Assembly (NCBI GenBank): GCA_013285505.1
Contig: CP053450.1
Coordinates: forward strand, 1,906,796 to 1,970,795
Direction: 5' to 3'
DNA: 64,000 nucleotides
DNA from: Planctomycetota bacterium
GTDB lineage: Bacteria > Planctomycetota > Phycisphaerae > Phycisphaerales > UBA1924
Under the pieces are notes generated by a model that saw nothing but the letters and a program-made list of their open reading frames with translations, was not told where the DNA came from and did no database searches. The position numbers and the translations under genes are program-made. This document shows, one piece after another, positions 17,150-27,440 of the stretch. The first letter of the stretch is position 1. Every line of letters starts with the position of its first letter.

Positions 17150-18099
17150 GCGTGGGGGGGGGTTAGCGGGCTTGGGGGGTGCTCGGGCGGCGCTTGGGCG
17201 GGGTGGGGCTGCGCTTTGGCGTCGGGCTTTTGCATGATGAAGAGGTAGTTGAAGCCGCGCTCGAAGGTGTTGGCCTGGAGCGACTGTTGCTGACGGTTGG
17301 GCTGCGCGAGTTTGGCGTTGCGTCGGACGACGGCGATGATGTCGATGGGTTTGAAGTGGCGTCGGAGGATGGCGAAGAGTTCGAAGCCGATGGGCATGAA
17401 CTCGGAGTGGTCGTCTGCGCGGGGTGTGCCGCGGGTGGTGCGGGCGCGGGGGTTGGCTTCGTGGCGTGAGTCGCTGACGTAGAGGCCGAGGTGGCGTCCG
17501 GGTTTGAGGACGCGGGCGAGTTCGGTGATGACCTGGGCCATGGCGCGGTAGTAGGCCTGTCCGCCGTCGCGGCCGCCGGCGTCGAGCTTGCCGATGCAGG
17601 CGGGGTCGTCGGAGTAGTTGACGTGTGTGGAGTAGGGCGGGTCGATGAAGACGAGGTCGCAGGAGTTGTTGTCGAGGGGGAGTTTGCGGGCGTCGGCGGG
17701 TTTGATGTCTTTGCGGGAGGGGTTGAGGTCGAAGCCGATGCCTGTGCGGCGGAGGTCGGTGCAGACGTCGAGGGTGGTGCCGCTGCCGCACATGGGATCG
17801 AGGACGGTGTCGTTGGGTGCGGTGTAGCGCTGGAGGAGCTGCCAGATGATCCAGCTCGGGGTTGCGCCGATGTAGTTGGGGTTGCCCTGGACGGTGGGGG
17901 CGTTGGGGTTGGTGGGGAGGTAGTGCTGGCTTGGGTATTCCCAGAGTGTGGAGGTGAAGAGCTCGAGGGCGGGCTTTTTGAAGGTGGTGCCCTTGGGGGT
18001 GTTGGGGCGGAACTTGGGGCGGTTGGAGCTGCCGCGGTCTCCGGAGGGTTGGGGTTGGCGCGGGGGGCGGGGGTCGTTGTGGTTTGGTTGGCGGGGCAT
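17134..18099 (-). CDS. Orphan DNA methyltransferase (N4-cytosine/N6-adenine type)
   Basis: 321 residues. SAM motif I DPMCGSGTT at 101-109 and catalytic motif IV DPPY at 153-156, with GIGFDLNPSRKDI between them; VLKPGRHLGLYVSD and a final RGFNYLFIMQK strand complete the fold. DPPY indicates exocyclic amino methylation (N6-A or N4-C). It starts 5 bp after the nrnA stop, so it is the third gene of a ribF-nrnA-methyltransferase operon. No restriction endonuclease is adjacent. An RNA rather than DNA substrate remains possible for this fold. Sequence specificity cannot be read from the protein. Confidence 0.8.
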   Translation of the reverse strand: MPRQPNHNDPRPPRQPQPSGDRGSSNRPKFRPNTPKGTTFKKPALELFTSTLWEYPSQHYLPTNPNAPTVQGNPNYIGATPSWIIWQLLQRYTAPNDTVLDPMCGSGTTLDVCTDLRRTGIGFDLNPSRKDIKPADARKLPLDNNSCDLVFIDPPYSTHVNYSDDPACIGKLDAGGRDGGQAYYRAMAQVITELARVLKPGRHLGLYVSDSRHEANPRARTTRGTPRADDHSEFMPIGFELFAILRRHFKPIDIIAVVRRNAKLAQPNRQQQSLQANTFERGFNYLFIMQKPDAKAQPHPAQAPPEHPPSPLTPPHAHNAG

Positions 18100-18104
18100 G
18101 GTGG

Positions 18105-19150
18105 TTAGTTGGCGGCGAGTGCGGCGAGGACGGCGTCGCGGGTCTCGGTGAGTGATTTGGGGAGGCGGGGCGCCGGCGGCGCGGGCGTGGCCTCCGCCGC
18201 CGAGGGTGCCGGCGACGCGGTTGACGTCGATCTCGTCGGGGCCGGGTTTGGAGCGGAAGCTGATTTTGGTGACGGGTGCGCCGGTGTGGTCTTTGGACTC
18301 GGTGAGGACGACGGCGACCTGGACGGACTCGACGGCGAGCATGCGGTCGGCGAAGCCGCCGGTGTCGCCGGAGGTGCCGTTGGTGTCTTTGAAGTCCTGC
18401 TCGTCGAGCATGACGAGGGCGATGGAGTTGTTGGTGTGCATCTCGAGTTTGGAGAGGGCGCGGCCGAAGAGGCGGAGGCGGCTGACGCGGTCGCGTTGTT
18501 CGATGAGTCGGTAGAGGTCGGTGCTGGTGACGCCGGCTTCGAGGAGGTCGGCGACGAGGCGGAACATGGTGGGGGTGGTGTTGGAGTGGCGGAACCAGCC
18601 GGTGTCGGTGGCGATGCCGAGGTAGAGGGGGGTGGCGATCTCGACGGGGAGTTTGTTGGGGGGGAGGTCGAGGAGCTGGCAGCAGAGGTGGGCGATGATC
18701 TGGGCTGCAGCGGGGGCGGTGGTGTCGACGATTCGTCGGTCGGCGATGGCGGCGTCGCCCCGGAGGTGGTGGTCGATGATGAGCGTGCGGTCGCTGCGGC
18801 CGGTGACGGCGTCGCGGACGAACTCGAGCTGGGACCAGGAGCCGGTGTCGACGATGACGAGGGTGTCGGGGTGGTCGGCCTCGGTGGGTGGGTTGGTGTC
18901 GAGGTGGCGGGTGGGGGTGTCGCCGGCGATCTCGGCGAGGAAGTCGGGGAGTGCGCGCGGCGTACCAGAGCTCGACGGGGCGGGCGGGGTCGAGGCGGGT
19001 GAGTGTGCGGGCGAGGGCGAGGCTGGAGCCGACGGCGTCGCCGTCGGGTTTGAAGTGGGTGGTGATGGCGACGGGGCCGGTGCCGGTGAGCCACTTTGCG
19101 GCTTGGGCGATGGAGGTGTTGGAGGCGTAGTCGGACTGGAGGTCGGTCAT
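18105..19150 (-). CDS. nrnA: DHH/DHHA1 phosphoesterase, NrnA-like (two frameshifts)
   Basis: Degrades short oligoribonucleotides and/or dephosphorylates pAp. Repaired length 347 residues. Frame one gives THFKPDGDAVGSS (metal-binding Asp pair). A surplus base near 18957 shifts to LPDFLAEIAGD, VDTGSW and IDHH, then GGGGHARAAGA of the DHHA1 domain. A second surplus C near 18169 (GCGCCCC for GCGCCC) shifts to PKSLTETRDAVLAALAAN and stop. The span is 1046 bp, two more than a multiple of three. The ATG overlaps the ribF stop (ATGA). Confidence 0.88.
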
Positions 19151-20142
19151 GCGGTCGCCTCGTGGGGTTGAGTGGAGTTGGTGTTGCGGGTGGGTGGGGT
19201 GGTGAGGTCGTTGAGGATGTTGGCGACGCGGGTGCAGTCGCGTTCGATCTGGTCGAGGAGGCCCTGCAGGGTGGGGAAGGTCATCTGCTCGCGGACCCAG
19301 CCGACGAGGTCGAGTGTGATGGGCCAGCCGTATTCGGGGAGGCCGGGGAGGTTGGGGGTGTCGGGCTGGGGCTTGTGGCCGAGGAGGTAGACCTCGGCGG
19401 TGCGGGCGTGCTCGCCGAACTGGGGTTTGGTGCCGACGGAGAGCGCGCCGGTGGTGGTGGAGCCGTCGGGGAGTGTGGCGAGGGTGGCGTAGACGCCGTC
19501 GGCGGGGATGAGGTTTGGGGTGTCGATGTTGGCGGTGGGGTAGCCGATGGTGCGGCCTCGGCGGTCGCCCTGGACGACGGTGCCGGAGATGCGGTGTGGG
19601 CGTGTGAGGACGGCCCAGGCGTCGCGGGCGCGGCCGCGGTGGAGGAGCCAGCGGGCGATGGTGCTCGAGGCGGTGACTGTGGTGTTGTCTGAGAGTCCGA
19701 CGGCGACGGGTGGGACGGTGTGGACCTCGATGCCTCGGGGCTGGCAGAGGTCGCGGAGGGTATCGATGGTGCCGGCGCGGTCTTTGCCGAAGCGGAAGTC
19801 GGCGCCCTCGACGATGGCGCGGGGGTTGTGCTTGGCGATGACGCGTTCGAGGAAGGTCTCGGGGGTGAGGGCGAGGAGGTCGGCGGTGGGCTGGAGGCGC
19901 TCGATGGTGGTTGCACCGGCCTGGGTGAGCAGGTGGATTCGTTGCTCGAAGGTGGTGAGGCGGGCGGGGGTGCGGTCGGGCTCGAGGCGTGTGAGGGGGT
20001 GCGGATCGAAGGCGAGGACGGTGGTGCCGCCGACGGCGGCGAGGCTCCCGGCGAGCTGTCCGGCTCGGCGGAGGATGGCGGCGTGGCCGGCGTGGACGCC
20101 GTCGAAATTGCCTATGGAGACGATGGTGGGCGGTGGCCTCAT
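19147..20142 (-). CDS. ribF: Bifunctional riboflavin kinase / FAD synthetase
   Basis: Makes FMN and then FAD from riboflavin. 331 residues with no frameshift. N-terminal nucleotidyltransferase: SIGNFDGVHAGHAAIL, FDPHP, GADFRFGKDRAG. C-terminal riboflavin kinase: GYPTANI, DGVYA, VGTKPQFG and a Pro-rich tail. The start lacks a Shine-Dalgarno; TACCCT lies 8 nt upstream, so it may be leaderless. First gene of the ribF-nrnA-methyltransferase operon. Confidence 0.95.
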   Translation of the reverse strand: MRPPPTIVSIGNFDGVHAGHAAILRRAGQLAGSLAAVGGTTVLAFDPHPLTRLEPDRTPARLTTFEQRIHLLTQAGATTIERLQPTADLLALTPETFLERVIAKHNPRAIVEGADFRFGKDRAGTIDTLRDLCQPRGIEVHTVPPVAVGLSDNTTVTASSTIARWLLHRGRARDAWAVLTRPHRISGTVVQGDRRGRTIGYPTANIDTPNLIPADGVYATLATLPDGSTTTGALSVGTKPQFGEHARTAEVYLLGHKPQPDTPNLPGLPEYGWPITLDLVGWVREQMTFPTLQGLLDQIERDCTRVANILNDLTTPPTRNTNSTQPHEATA

Positions 20143-20270
20143 ACGGGTGGAGGGTAGTGCGGCCGGGGCTGTTGAGCGGCTGGGATGAATCCTATAGTCG
20201 CGGCCCTGCCGGACGCGGCCGGATGAGACTCTGGTGCGGCGGTGTCCCGCTCGTTTGGAAGGACTATGCG

Positions 20271-23200
20271 ATGGCGATTTTTTCCCGGAAAGCACGGCCC
20301 TCGATCGCTTCGACCCCGACGCCCCCGGCGGGGGGGCTCGAGGAGCGGACGCTGGCGATCGGGTCGGACCTTCTGAAGCAGGCGCAGGGGCACAAGGCGG
20401 GGCTGCTGAGCGCGAAGTTCTACTCCGACAAGCTGATGGACTGGTCGATGAAGGACCAGGGCTTCAAGGTGCAGTTGTTCCGGTTTGTGGACGCGTTCCC
20501 GATGTTGCGGTCGGCGGAGGCGGTGCACGATCATCTGGTGGACTATCTGACGCAGCCGGATGTGCGGCTTCCTCCGGGGATGGACATCGGACTGAAGGCC
20601 GGGGGGATGGCCAAGGGGCTGATGACCTCGACGATCAGCGGCCAGATCAAGAGCATGGCGGCGAAGTTCATCGCCGGGACGGACGCGGAGAGCGCGCTGC
20701 CGGGGCTGCGGGATCTGTGGAAGGAGGGGATCGCGTTCAGCGTGGACCTCCTGGGCGAGGCGTGTGTTTCGGACGCGGAGGCGGATGAGTATCGGGACAA
20801 GTATCTCGACCTGGTGCGGAACCTGCCGGAGCGTGTGTCGGAGTGGCCGGTGCAACCGCGGTTGGAGTCGGACCATCTGGGTTCGATCCCGCGGACGAAC
20901 GTGTCGATCAAGATCTCTTCGCTGAGCGCCAAGTGCAACCCGATCGACACGGAGGGCGCGATCGCGGATCTGATGACTCGGATCGTGCCGATCCTGGAGG
21001 AGGCGCGGGCGCGGGATGTGTTCATCAACTTCGACATGGAGCAGTTCTCGCTGAAGGACCTGACGCTCGAGCTGTTTATGCGGTGTTGCGAGGCGGTTGA
21101 CTTCCGGGCGGGTCTGGCGATGCAGGCGTATCTGAAGAGCGGCGTGGAGGACGCCAAACGGATCGCGGACTGGGCGAAGCGGACGGGTCGTGTGGTGACG
21201 GTGCGGCTTGTGAAGGGTGCGTACTGGGACTACGAGACGATCCACGCGGAGGAGATGGGGTGGCTGTGCCCGGTGTGGAACGAGAAGTGGCAGAGCGACA
21301 AGTGCTTTGAGGACATGACGGATGTGTTCCTGGACTCGTGCCCGCGGGCGCTGGGCGGGCAGGCGGACGCGACCGCGGAGGGTCCGACGCGGATGTCGCC
21401 GGGTTCGGGCGGGGTGAAGCTGGCGCTCCGGGTCGCACAACGTGCGGTCGATTGCGCACGCGGTGGCGGCGGCTGGATCAGCGGGGCCTGCCGCGGAACG
21501 CGCTCGAGCTGCAGATGCTGCACGGGATGGCGGACCAGCTCAAGCACGCGGCGAGCGATCTGGACCTGCGGGTGCGCGAGTATGTGCCGGTGGGGGAGAT
21601 GATCCCGGGGATGGCGTATCTGGTTCGGCGACTGCTGGAGAACACGTCGAACGAGTCTTGGCTGCGGTCGGGCTTTTTGGACAAGGCGGACCCTTCGGCG
21701 TTGCTCGCGGTTCCGGCGCGGAAGCCGGGAGCGGAGGAGAAGCTGGACCTTGCGATGAGTTCCTCGGAGCGGCACAGCCTGTCGCGGGCCGAGCCGGGCG
21801 TTGGGGACGGGCGGGCGTTTGTGAACGAGGCGCTGCGAGATTTCTCGAGGGTGCAGGTGCGGGACACCTTCGCGGGTGCGGTGCATGGTGCGCAGGTGCC
21901 GGAGGTGGCCAGCGACACGACGCCGGAAGCGGCGGACGCGATGGTCGAGCGGGCGCTGAGTGCGTTCAACGGGCGCTGGAAGGACGGGACGCGGCACAAG
22001 GGCTGGCGTGACATCGAGGTCGAGCGTCGGGCGCGGGTGCTGGTGAACGCGGCCGCGGCGATGCGGGCGCGGCGGGACGAGCTCTCGGGCATCATCATCA
22101 AGGAGAACGGCAAGTGCTGGGTGGACGCGGATGCGGATGTGGCCGAGGCGATCGACTTCTGTGAGTTTTACGCGCGGGAGGCGGTGCACCTGTTCCGCAG
22201 AGAGCGGATCGGGCGGTTCATCGGCGAGCTGGACGAGCAGTTCTACCAGCCGCGGGGGGTGGCGGTGGTGATCTCGCCTTGGAACTTCCCGCTGGCAATT
22301 GCGGTCGGCATGACGGGGGCGGCGCTGGTGACGGGGAACACGGTGATCCTGAAGCCGGCGGAGCAGACGGCGGGGATCGCGAAGGTGGCCTGGGAGATCC
22401 TGTCTGCGTGCATCGTGCAGGAGGTGAGCATGGCGGAGGGGGCGAACGTGCTGCAGTTCTGCCCTGCGCCGGGTGAGACGACGGGGGCGGCGCTGGTGCG
22501 CGACCCGCGGGTGAGTCTGCTGGCGTTTACGGGGTCGAAGGCGGTGGGGCTGGACATCATCAAGGCCGCGGGCGTGACGGGCGAGGAGCAGACGCAGGTC
22601 AAGAAGGTTGTGTGCGAGATGGGCGGGAAGAACGCGATCATCATCGACACTTCGGCGGATCTTGACGAGGCGGTGCTGGGCGTGCGGCACTCGACGTTCG
22701 GGTTTCAGGGGCAGAAGTGCTCGGCGTGCTCGCGGTGCATCGTGGTGGACCCCGACGGGCCGGATGGCGAGGCGACGACGCTGTTTATCAAGCGGCTGGT
22801 TGAGTCGACACGGTCGCTGGTGGTGGGGGACCCGACGCGGTCGGGGACGGATGTCGGGCCGATCATCGACAAGGCGGCGGCGGACATGATCCGGGGGATG
22901 ATCGAGACTGCGCGCGCAGAGGGTTGCCGCGAGGAGCTGGCGATGGATGCCCCGGCGGCGGATGCTTCGACGGGGACGATGCCGACGGAGTATGTGGGGC
23001 CGCACATCTTCAGCCGCGTGGAGCCGCATCACACGATCGCGCGGCAGGAGATCTTCGGGCCGGTGCTGGCGGTGATGCACGCCAAGAGCTTTGAGGAGGC
23101 GGTGGCGATCGCGAACGACCACCCGTACAAGCTGACGGGCGGGGTGTTCAGCCGCAAGCCGGCGCACCTGGAGCGGGCCAAGCGGGAGTTCCGCGTGGGG

Positions 23201-23377
23201 AACCTGTACCTGAACCGTGGGTGTACGGGGGCGCTGGTGGCGCGGCAGCCGTTTGGCGGGTTTGGTATGAGCGGGGTGGGGAGCAAGGCGGGCGGGAAGG
23301 ATTATCTGTTGCAGTTTGTGGAGCCGCGGGCGATCTGTGAGAACACGATGCGGCGGGGGTTTGCGCCGGAGTTGTAG
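20271..23377 (+). CDS. putA: Bifunctional proline dehydrogenase / P5C dehydrogenase (two frameshifts)
   Basis: Oxidises proline to glutamate in two steps. GGAAGGA precedes the ATG. Residues 20-480 are the FAD proline dehydrogenase barrel (SIKISSLSAKCNP, FINFDMEQFSLKD, VRLVKGAYWDYE). Two surplus G, near 21431 and 21475, displace RSHNVRSIAHAVAAA and then DQRGLPRNALELQML, both conserved in PRODH. After 560 comes the aldehyde dehydrogenase: SPWNFPLAIAVGM, FTGSKAVG, EMGGKNAI and GFQGQKCSACSR with the catalytic Cys. Repaired length 1034 residues, within the usual range for PutA without DNA-binding domain. The span is two over a multiple of three. TATAGT at 20193 is a possible -10 box. Confidence 0.93.
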
Positions 23378-23407
23378 ACTTCACACCGGGGGGTACCTTT
23401 CGAGCCT

Positions 23408-23896
23408 ATGCCGACGCTCGTTTTCCAGACCACGATTCAAGCCCCGATCGATCGGTGCTTCGATCTTGCACGTTCGATCGACTTTCATGTGCACTCGATG
23501 GCCCGTACCGGAGAGGTCGCGATCGCGGGAACGACGAGCGGGCTGATCGGTGAGGGCGAAGAGGTCACGTGGCGGGCGCGGCACTTTGGCGTGACGCAGC
23601 GACTGACGAGCCGGGTGGTGGAGTGTCGGCGGCCCGAGGTCTTTGTCGATGAGCAGGTGCGTGGGGCGTTTCATTCGTTTCGGCATGAGCACCGGTTCGT
23701 GGCGATCGATGCAGGAGCAACGTCGCTGACCGATACGTTCACGTTCCGTGTGCCGTGTGGTGTGCTGGGGCGGGTGGTCGAGGTCTTGGTGTTGCGGCGG
23801 TACATGCACCGTGTGCTGACCTTGCACCTGGCCAATCTCAAGCGGGCGTTGGAGTCTGACGGGTGGCGGCGGTTTCTTGAAGCGGGCGAAGCTTGA
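23408..23896 (+). CDS. SRPBCC-fold protein (polyketide cyclase/START-like)
   Basis: 162 residues. The pattern FQTTIQAPIDRCFDLARSI, EVTWRARHFGV, VDEQVRGAFHSFRHEHRF and LTDTFTFRVP is typical of small ligand-binding SRPBCC proteins, often annotated as cyclase/dehydrase. Catalytic role unknown. It has no Shine-Dalgarno; TACCTT lies 8 nt before the ATG. Confidence 0.8.
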   Translation: MPTLVFQTTIQAPIDRCFDLARSIDFHVHSMARTGEVAIAGTTSGLIGEGEEVTWRARHFGVTQRLTSRVVECRRPEVFVDEQVRGAFHSFRHEHRFVAIDAGATSLTDTFTFRVPCGVLGRVVEVLVLRRYMHRVLTLHLANLKRALESDGWRRFLEAGEA

Positions 23897-23933
23897 TCAC
23901 CGGGCCGGGTGTGCACACGTTCCTTCCGCGTGC

Positions 23934-26026
23934 TTACGCCCGCGGCTCTGTGAGGGTGGTGAGCCACTTGCACCAGATGCTCAGGACCACCAGCATGTAG
24001 AGCCTCTGTGAGTGGTCGCGACCGTGCCATGGGTTGATGGACCGCTCGCCGGCGGCGTCGTGCTCGCGGAGCATCCGGCGGACGAAGTCCATGTTGATCT
24101 CGACGCCGGCGTCGGCGAGGCCGGGGAAGGGGTCGGCGGATTCGAGATGGTCGTAGAGGAGTTGGCGCATGCCGCCGTAGTCGGTGCGGAACCACTCGCC
24201 GATGGGGATGGCGAAGCCCATTTTGGGTCGGTCGACGATTTCGGGGGGGAGGTGGCGTCGGGCGAGGGCTCGGAGGAGGCCTTTGCGTTGGCCGTTAGGC
24301 ATGAGGGTCGAGAGCGGCGTACAGAGGCACGCGCTGACCATCCGTCGTGACAGCAGCGGCGCTCGCACCTCGAGAGGGACTGACATCGAGGCCGTGTCCG
24401 TCTTGCGCAGAATGTCCGACGGAAGGTACCGGCCGAAGTCGCGCCGCAGCGGATCATCCTGCGGCCAGAATCGATCCTCGGGTGGCAGCGGGCCATCACA
24501 CGCCACAACTAGGTGTCGCAGGTCGGCCTGCGGAAAGAGGGAGAGAAGATCGTCGTATCCTTCGCATCGAGCAGCATCCGTCAGTCTCCGCAGCTTGCTG
24601 AACCGGCTTCGAGGGTCCCGTGACGGCAGCAACATCCTCGGAATCCAGGACAGCAGCGACCGATGGGCCGCCAGAACGCGGCTGATCTCGTGCCGCTGAT
24701 AACCACCGAACAGCTCGTCGCCTCCGTCGCCGCTCAGCGCGACCCGAATCTCCTTGCTCGCGGACTTGCTCACCCAGTAGGTCGGTAGCAGCGAGCTGTC
24801 TCCGAATGGGAGACCGAGCTGTTCGATGAGCGCCACAAGGTCACTCGCCGGCGACGGATCACAGTCGAGCACGATGTGGCGGCAGCCGATCGCGGCGGCG
24901 CTCCGTTCAGCCGAGGCCGACTCGTCGAAAGCCGCTTCCGGCATCCGCACCGTATACGCTCGGATGTCCGGTCGGTGCTTCCTCGCGATCGCGGTGATGA
25001 GCGCCGAGTCGAGTCCGCCAGAGAGGAAGGTGCCGAGCGGCACATCCGCGTCCAGCCTCGACTCCACGGCCGACTCCAGGAGCGATGAGAAGCCAGACTC
25101 ATCCATCACTGTTGCACCATGCCGCGACGGCAGAACACGGTCCTTCACCGAGTAGCGACCCCGCGCCACGCCACCCCGGAGCGGCTCGGCCGGCGCCCAT
25201 GCGCCAAGTGCCAGGCTCGCCCTCGCACGCGACAGTGACCGGCTCGGCGGCCCAGCCAAACCGGATCCAGTCGTCGAGGAGTAGCGGACAGATTGGGGAC
25301 GCACCCGGATCTTGAAGCCGGTACAAGCGGCTTAGCGCGGCCGACGAGCTGCACCAGACCGCGCCGTTGCCGAGACCAAGGCCATAGAGCGGCTTCTCGC
25401 CTGCCAAGTCTCGCCCAGCCAGAAACTGCCCGATTGCCCCGTCCCACGCGAGCACGGTTGCCATGCCATCAATGCGATCACCAATACCCAGACCCCAGTG
25501 CTTCCAGCCGTGCAGCAACACCTCCGTATCGCTGTGGTTGCTACGAAACACATGCCCCGCGGCCTCCAGCTCCCGCCGCAGCTCGCGGTGGTTGTAGATG
25601 CAGCCGTTGAAGACGACGGCGACCACGCCGTCGCCGCACTTGGGGCAGGTGTGATGGTCGGCGGCGGTGGGGAGCTGGGCGTAGGGGGCGCCCTCGCGGG
25701 AGATCAGCGGCCCATGGACGGTGGCACGGCTCTCCGAGTCGTGCGGACTCTGGCTCACGGCTCGGAGGGCCGTGCCAACTATGAGCATGGGCTGGGCGCC
25801 CGTCGGCGTGGTCGATGATGCTCAGGCGGCGGTGGACGAGGGCGACGTCGACGGTGGTGCCGTCGGGGCGGGTGGTGCGTTGGCGGAAGCGGCCCTGGCC
25901 GTCGGGGCCGCGGTGCTTGATGGAGTCGTCGAGGATGTCGAGCCAGGCCTCGGGGATGGCGTCGAGGTGGGAGGGCGGGGCCTCGCCGGGTTGCCAGGTA
26001 CGCAGGATGCCGGCGATGCCGCACAT
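23934..26026 (-). CDS. asnB: Asparagine synthetase, glutamine-hydrolysing (two frameshifts)
   Basis: Amidates aspartate with glutamine-derived ammonia. Repaired length 696 residues. Cys2 (MCGIAGIL) is the glutaminase nucleophile; KHRGPDGQG and HRRLSIIDHADG follow. A surplus G near 25800 breaks the frame before AQPMLIVG. About 50 residues are then inserted, part of them encoded by a palindromic repeat, with CPKC near the end; VVFNGCIYNHREL follows, with Cys where NGEIYN usually has Glu. A second surplus base near 25160 precedes RYSVKDRVLP. The synthetase domain has FLSGGLDSALI and LSGDGGDELFGGY. No Shine-Dalgarno; TACCCT lies 7 nt before the ATG. Such long AsnB variants also act in cell-surface glycan pathways. 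Confidence 0.87.
25722..25777. repeat. REP-like palindrome inside asnB
   Basis: TGGCACGGCTCTCCGAGTCG (25722-25741) and CGGCTCGGAGGGCCGTGCCA (25758-25777) are near-perfect inverted arms with a 16-bp middle. The element is read in frame within the glutaminase domain of asnB. Confidence 0.75.
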
Positions 26027-26077
26027 GGGGGAGAGGGTAGTTGAAGCGGGCGGGGTTCGTCGGCGGGTCGGGTGGGG

Positions 26078-26377
26078 TTACCAGCTGCGGCGGGAGTTGT
26101 CGTCGCCGGAGAAGGTGCCGAAGCTGCTGTTGGCGCCGCCGGCTTCGTGGAGGGCGTTGAGGCCGACGGCGCCGCCGAGGGCTGCGCCGATGCCGAGGAT
26201 GCCGTCGCCGATGTCGCTGAGGGAGACGGGGTCTTGGATGCCCCAGTCTGTGGTGCTGCAGCCGGAGGTGAGGCAGGCGGCGACGGAGAGGAGGGACAGC
26301 ACTGCGCGCGCAGCCCGGCGTCGTGCCGGGGAGTGGGGCTGGTTGTGGGGAGCGGGCCGCGGCATGGGTGGCAGCAT
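26078..26377 (-). CDS. Small lipoprotein, hypothetical
   Basis: 99 residues from the first ATG, or 95 from MPRPAPHN at 26365. Arg-rich n-region, hydrophobic stretch AVLSLLSVAACL and lipobox LTSGC. The mature part is short and Gly/Ala-rich (GDGILGIGAALGGAVGLN). No family recognised. Start choice is uncertain because neither ATG has a ribosome site. Confidence 0.6.
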   Translation of the reverse strand: MLPPMPRPAPHNQPHSPARRRAARAVLSLLSVAACLTSGCSTTDWGIQDPVSLSDIGDGILGIGAALGGAVGLNALHEAGGANSSFGTFSGDDNSRRSW

Positions 26378-26460
26378 ACCGGAAGGTGTGGGGGAGCGGT
26401 CTGCTGTGCCCTGGCGGATGCGGCCGGCGGGCTGCGGGCCTGTGCTGCTAGGCTGTGGCC

Positions 26461-27324
26461 ATGGACGAGCACGCGACGTTGCCCTCCCGTCAGCACCGGT
26501 ATGACGGGCTGCCCGAGTTGAGTGAGGCGAGGCTGTATGCGCGGCGGGAGACGTTGTTTCTGGTGTTCGCGGGGTTGTTTCTGGGGACGCTGGCGATGCT
26601 CAACATTCTGGGCATCACGCGGTTTATCAAGCTGTTCGAGATCGACTTTGACGCGGCGACGCCGGAAGCGACGGCGTTTGCGGTGGCGGTGGGGGTGTTG
26701 CCGTATCCGATCACGTTTTTGTGTACCGACTTCATCAGCGAGCTGTACGGGCGGAAGCGGGCGAACCGGGTTGTGTGGGTGGGGTTTCTGCTGAACGCGT
26801 GGGTGATCGGGATTTTGTGGGTGGGGGGTGTGTTGCCGGGGTGGGAGCAGTATGACGCGGCGACGGGGGAGATGGTGCGGGATGCCGCGGGGCGGGTGCC
26901 TGTGTTTTATGAGGTGCGGGCGCTGGCGTTCGGGGCGGTGGCGGCGAGCATGATCGCGTATCTGGTGGCGCAGCTGGTGGATGTACACGTGTTCCACTTC
27001 TGGAAGAAGCTGACCAACGGGAAGTACCTGTGGATCCGCAACAACGGGTCGACACTGGTGAGCCAGCTGGTGGACACGACGGCGGTGATCTTGATTACGC
27101 ACTTCTACGCGAAGGCGTTGCCGATCAGCGATGGGGCGTCGGTGTGGCCGCAGCTGTTGGTGTTTATCGTGACGGGGTATGTCTTCAAGGCGGCGATGGC
27201 GATGATCGATACGGTGCCGTTTTACTTTGGGGCGTTCCGGCTGGCGCGGTATCTGCGGTTGCCGCCGCCGGATGCGGTGCCGCATCCGCCAGCGGCGGCA
27301 TCGGTGGAGGCTGGGGTGGGGTAA
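26461..27324 (+). CDS. yhhQ: Queuosine precursor transporter
   Basis: Imports preQ0/preQ1 for queuosine synthesis. 287 residues with about six membrane segments. Family signatures: PYPITFLCTDFISELYGR, ANRVVWVGF, HFWKKLTNGKYLWIRNNGST and SQLVDTTAVI. No queuosine biosynthesis gene is adjacent. The start lacks a Shine-Dalgarno and has TAGGCT 6 nt upstream; a GTG 6 bp earlier is in frame. I looked for a preQ1-type riboswitch and see none. Confidence 0.9.
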   Translation: MDEHATLPSRQHRYDGLPELSEARLYARRETLFLVFAGLFLGTLAMLNILGITRFIKLFEIDFDAATPEATAFAVAVGVLPYPITFLCTDFISELYGRKRANRVVWVGFLLNAWVIGILWVGGVLPGWEQYDAATGEMVRDAAGRVPVFYEVRALAFGAVAASMIAYLVAQLVDVHVFHFWKKLTNGKYLWIRNNGSTLVSQLVDTTAVILITHFYAKALPISDGASVWPQLLVFIVTGYVFKAAMAMIDTVPFYFGAFRLARYLRLPPPDAVPHPPAAASVEAGVG

Positions 27325-27353
27325 AGAAACACCGAGCCCTTTCGGGATCGGTG
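27323..27353 (-). terminator. Terminator of the Vgb-like gene
   Basis: On the minus strand CACCGA and TCGGTG flank a 12-nt loop region and are followed by TTTCTTT. It sits between the convergent yhhQ and Vgb-like genes, overlapping the yhhQ stop. Confidence 0.7.
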
Positions 27354-27440
27354 CTGCGGAGGTGTCGAATGTCGGTGCCTCGTGGCCACGCGGTGCCGCG
27401 GGCATGCCGCGGGCTGCTCGGGGGTGGTTCGCCCTCGGCG

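Noticed and set aside
15245-19150. Very long minus-strand open frame rich in Arg, Pro and His
   Set aside because: Only its first 60 residues are nrnA; the rest is antisense to mnmA/halogenase or out of frame in nrnA and the methyltransferase. GC-rich DNA leaves such frames open by chance.
21230-23167. Long minus-strand open frame opposite putA
   Set aside because: Composition is Arg/His/Pro-rich with no motif, and putA on the plus strand explains the sequence.
26380-26460. preQ1 riboswitch upstream of yhhQ
   Set aside because: No compact A-rich pseudoknot pattern; the region is GC-rich and a leaderless start is more likely.
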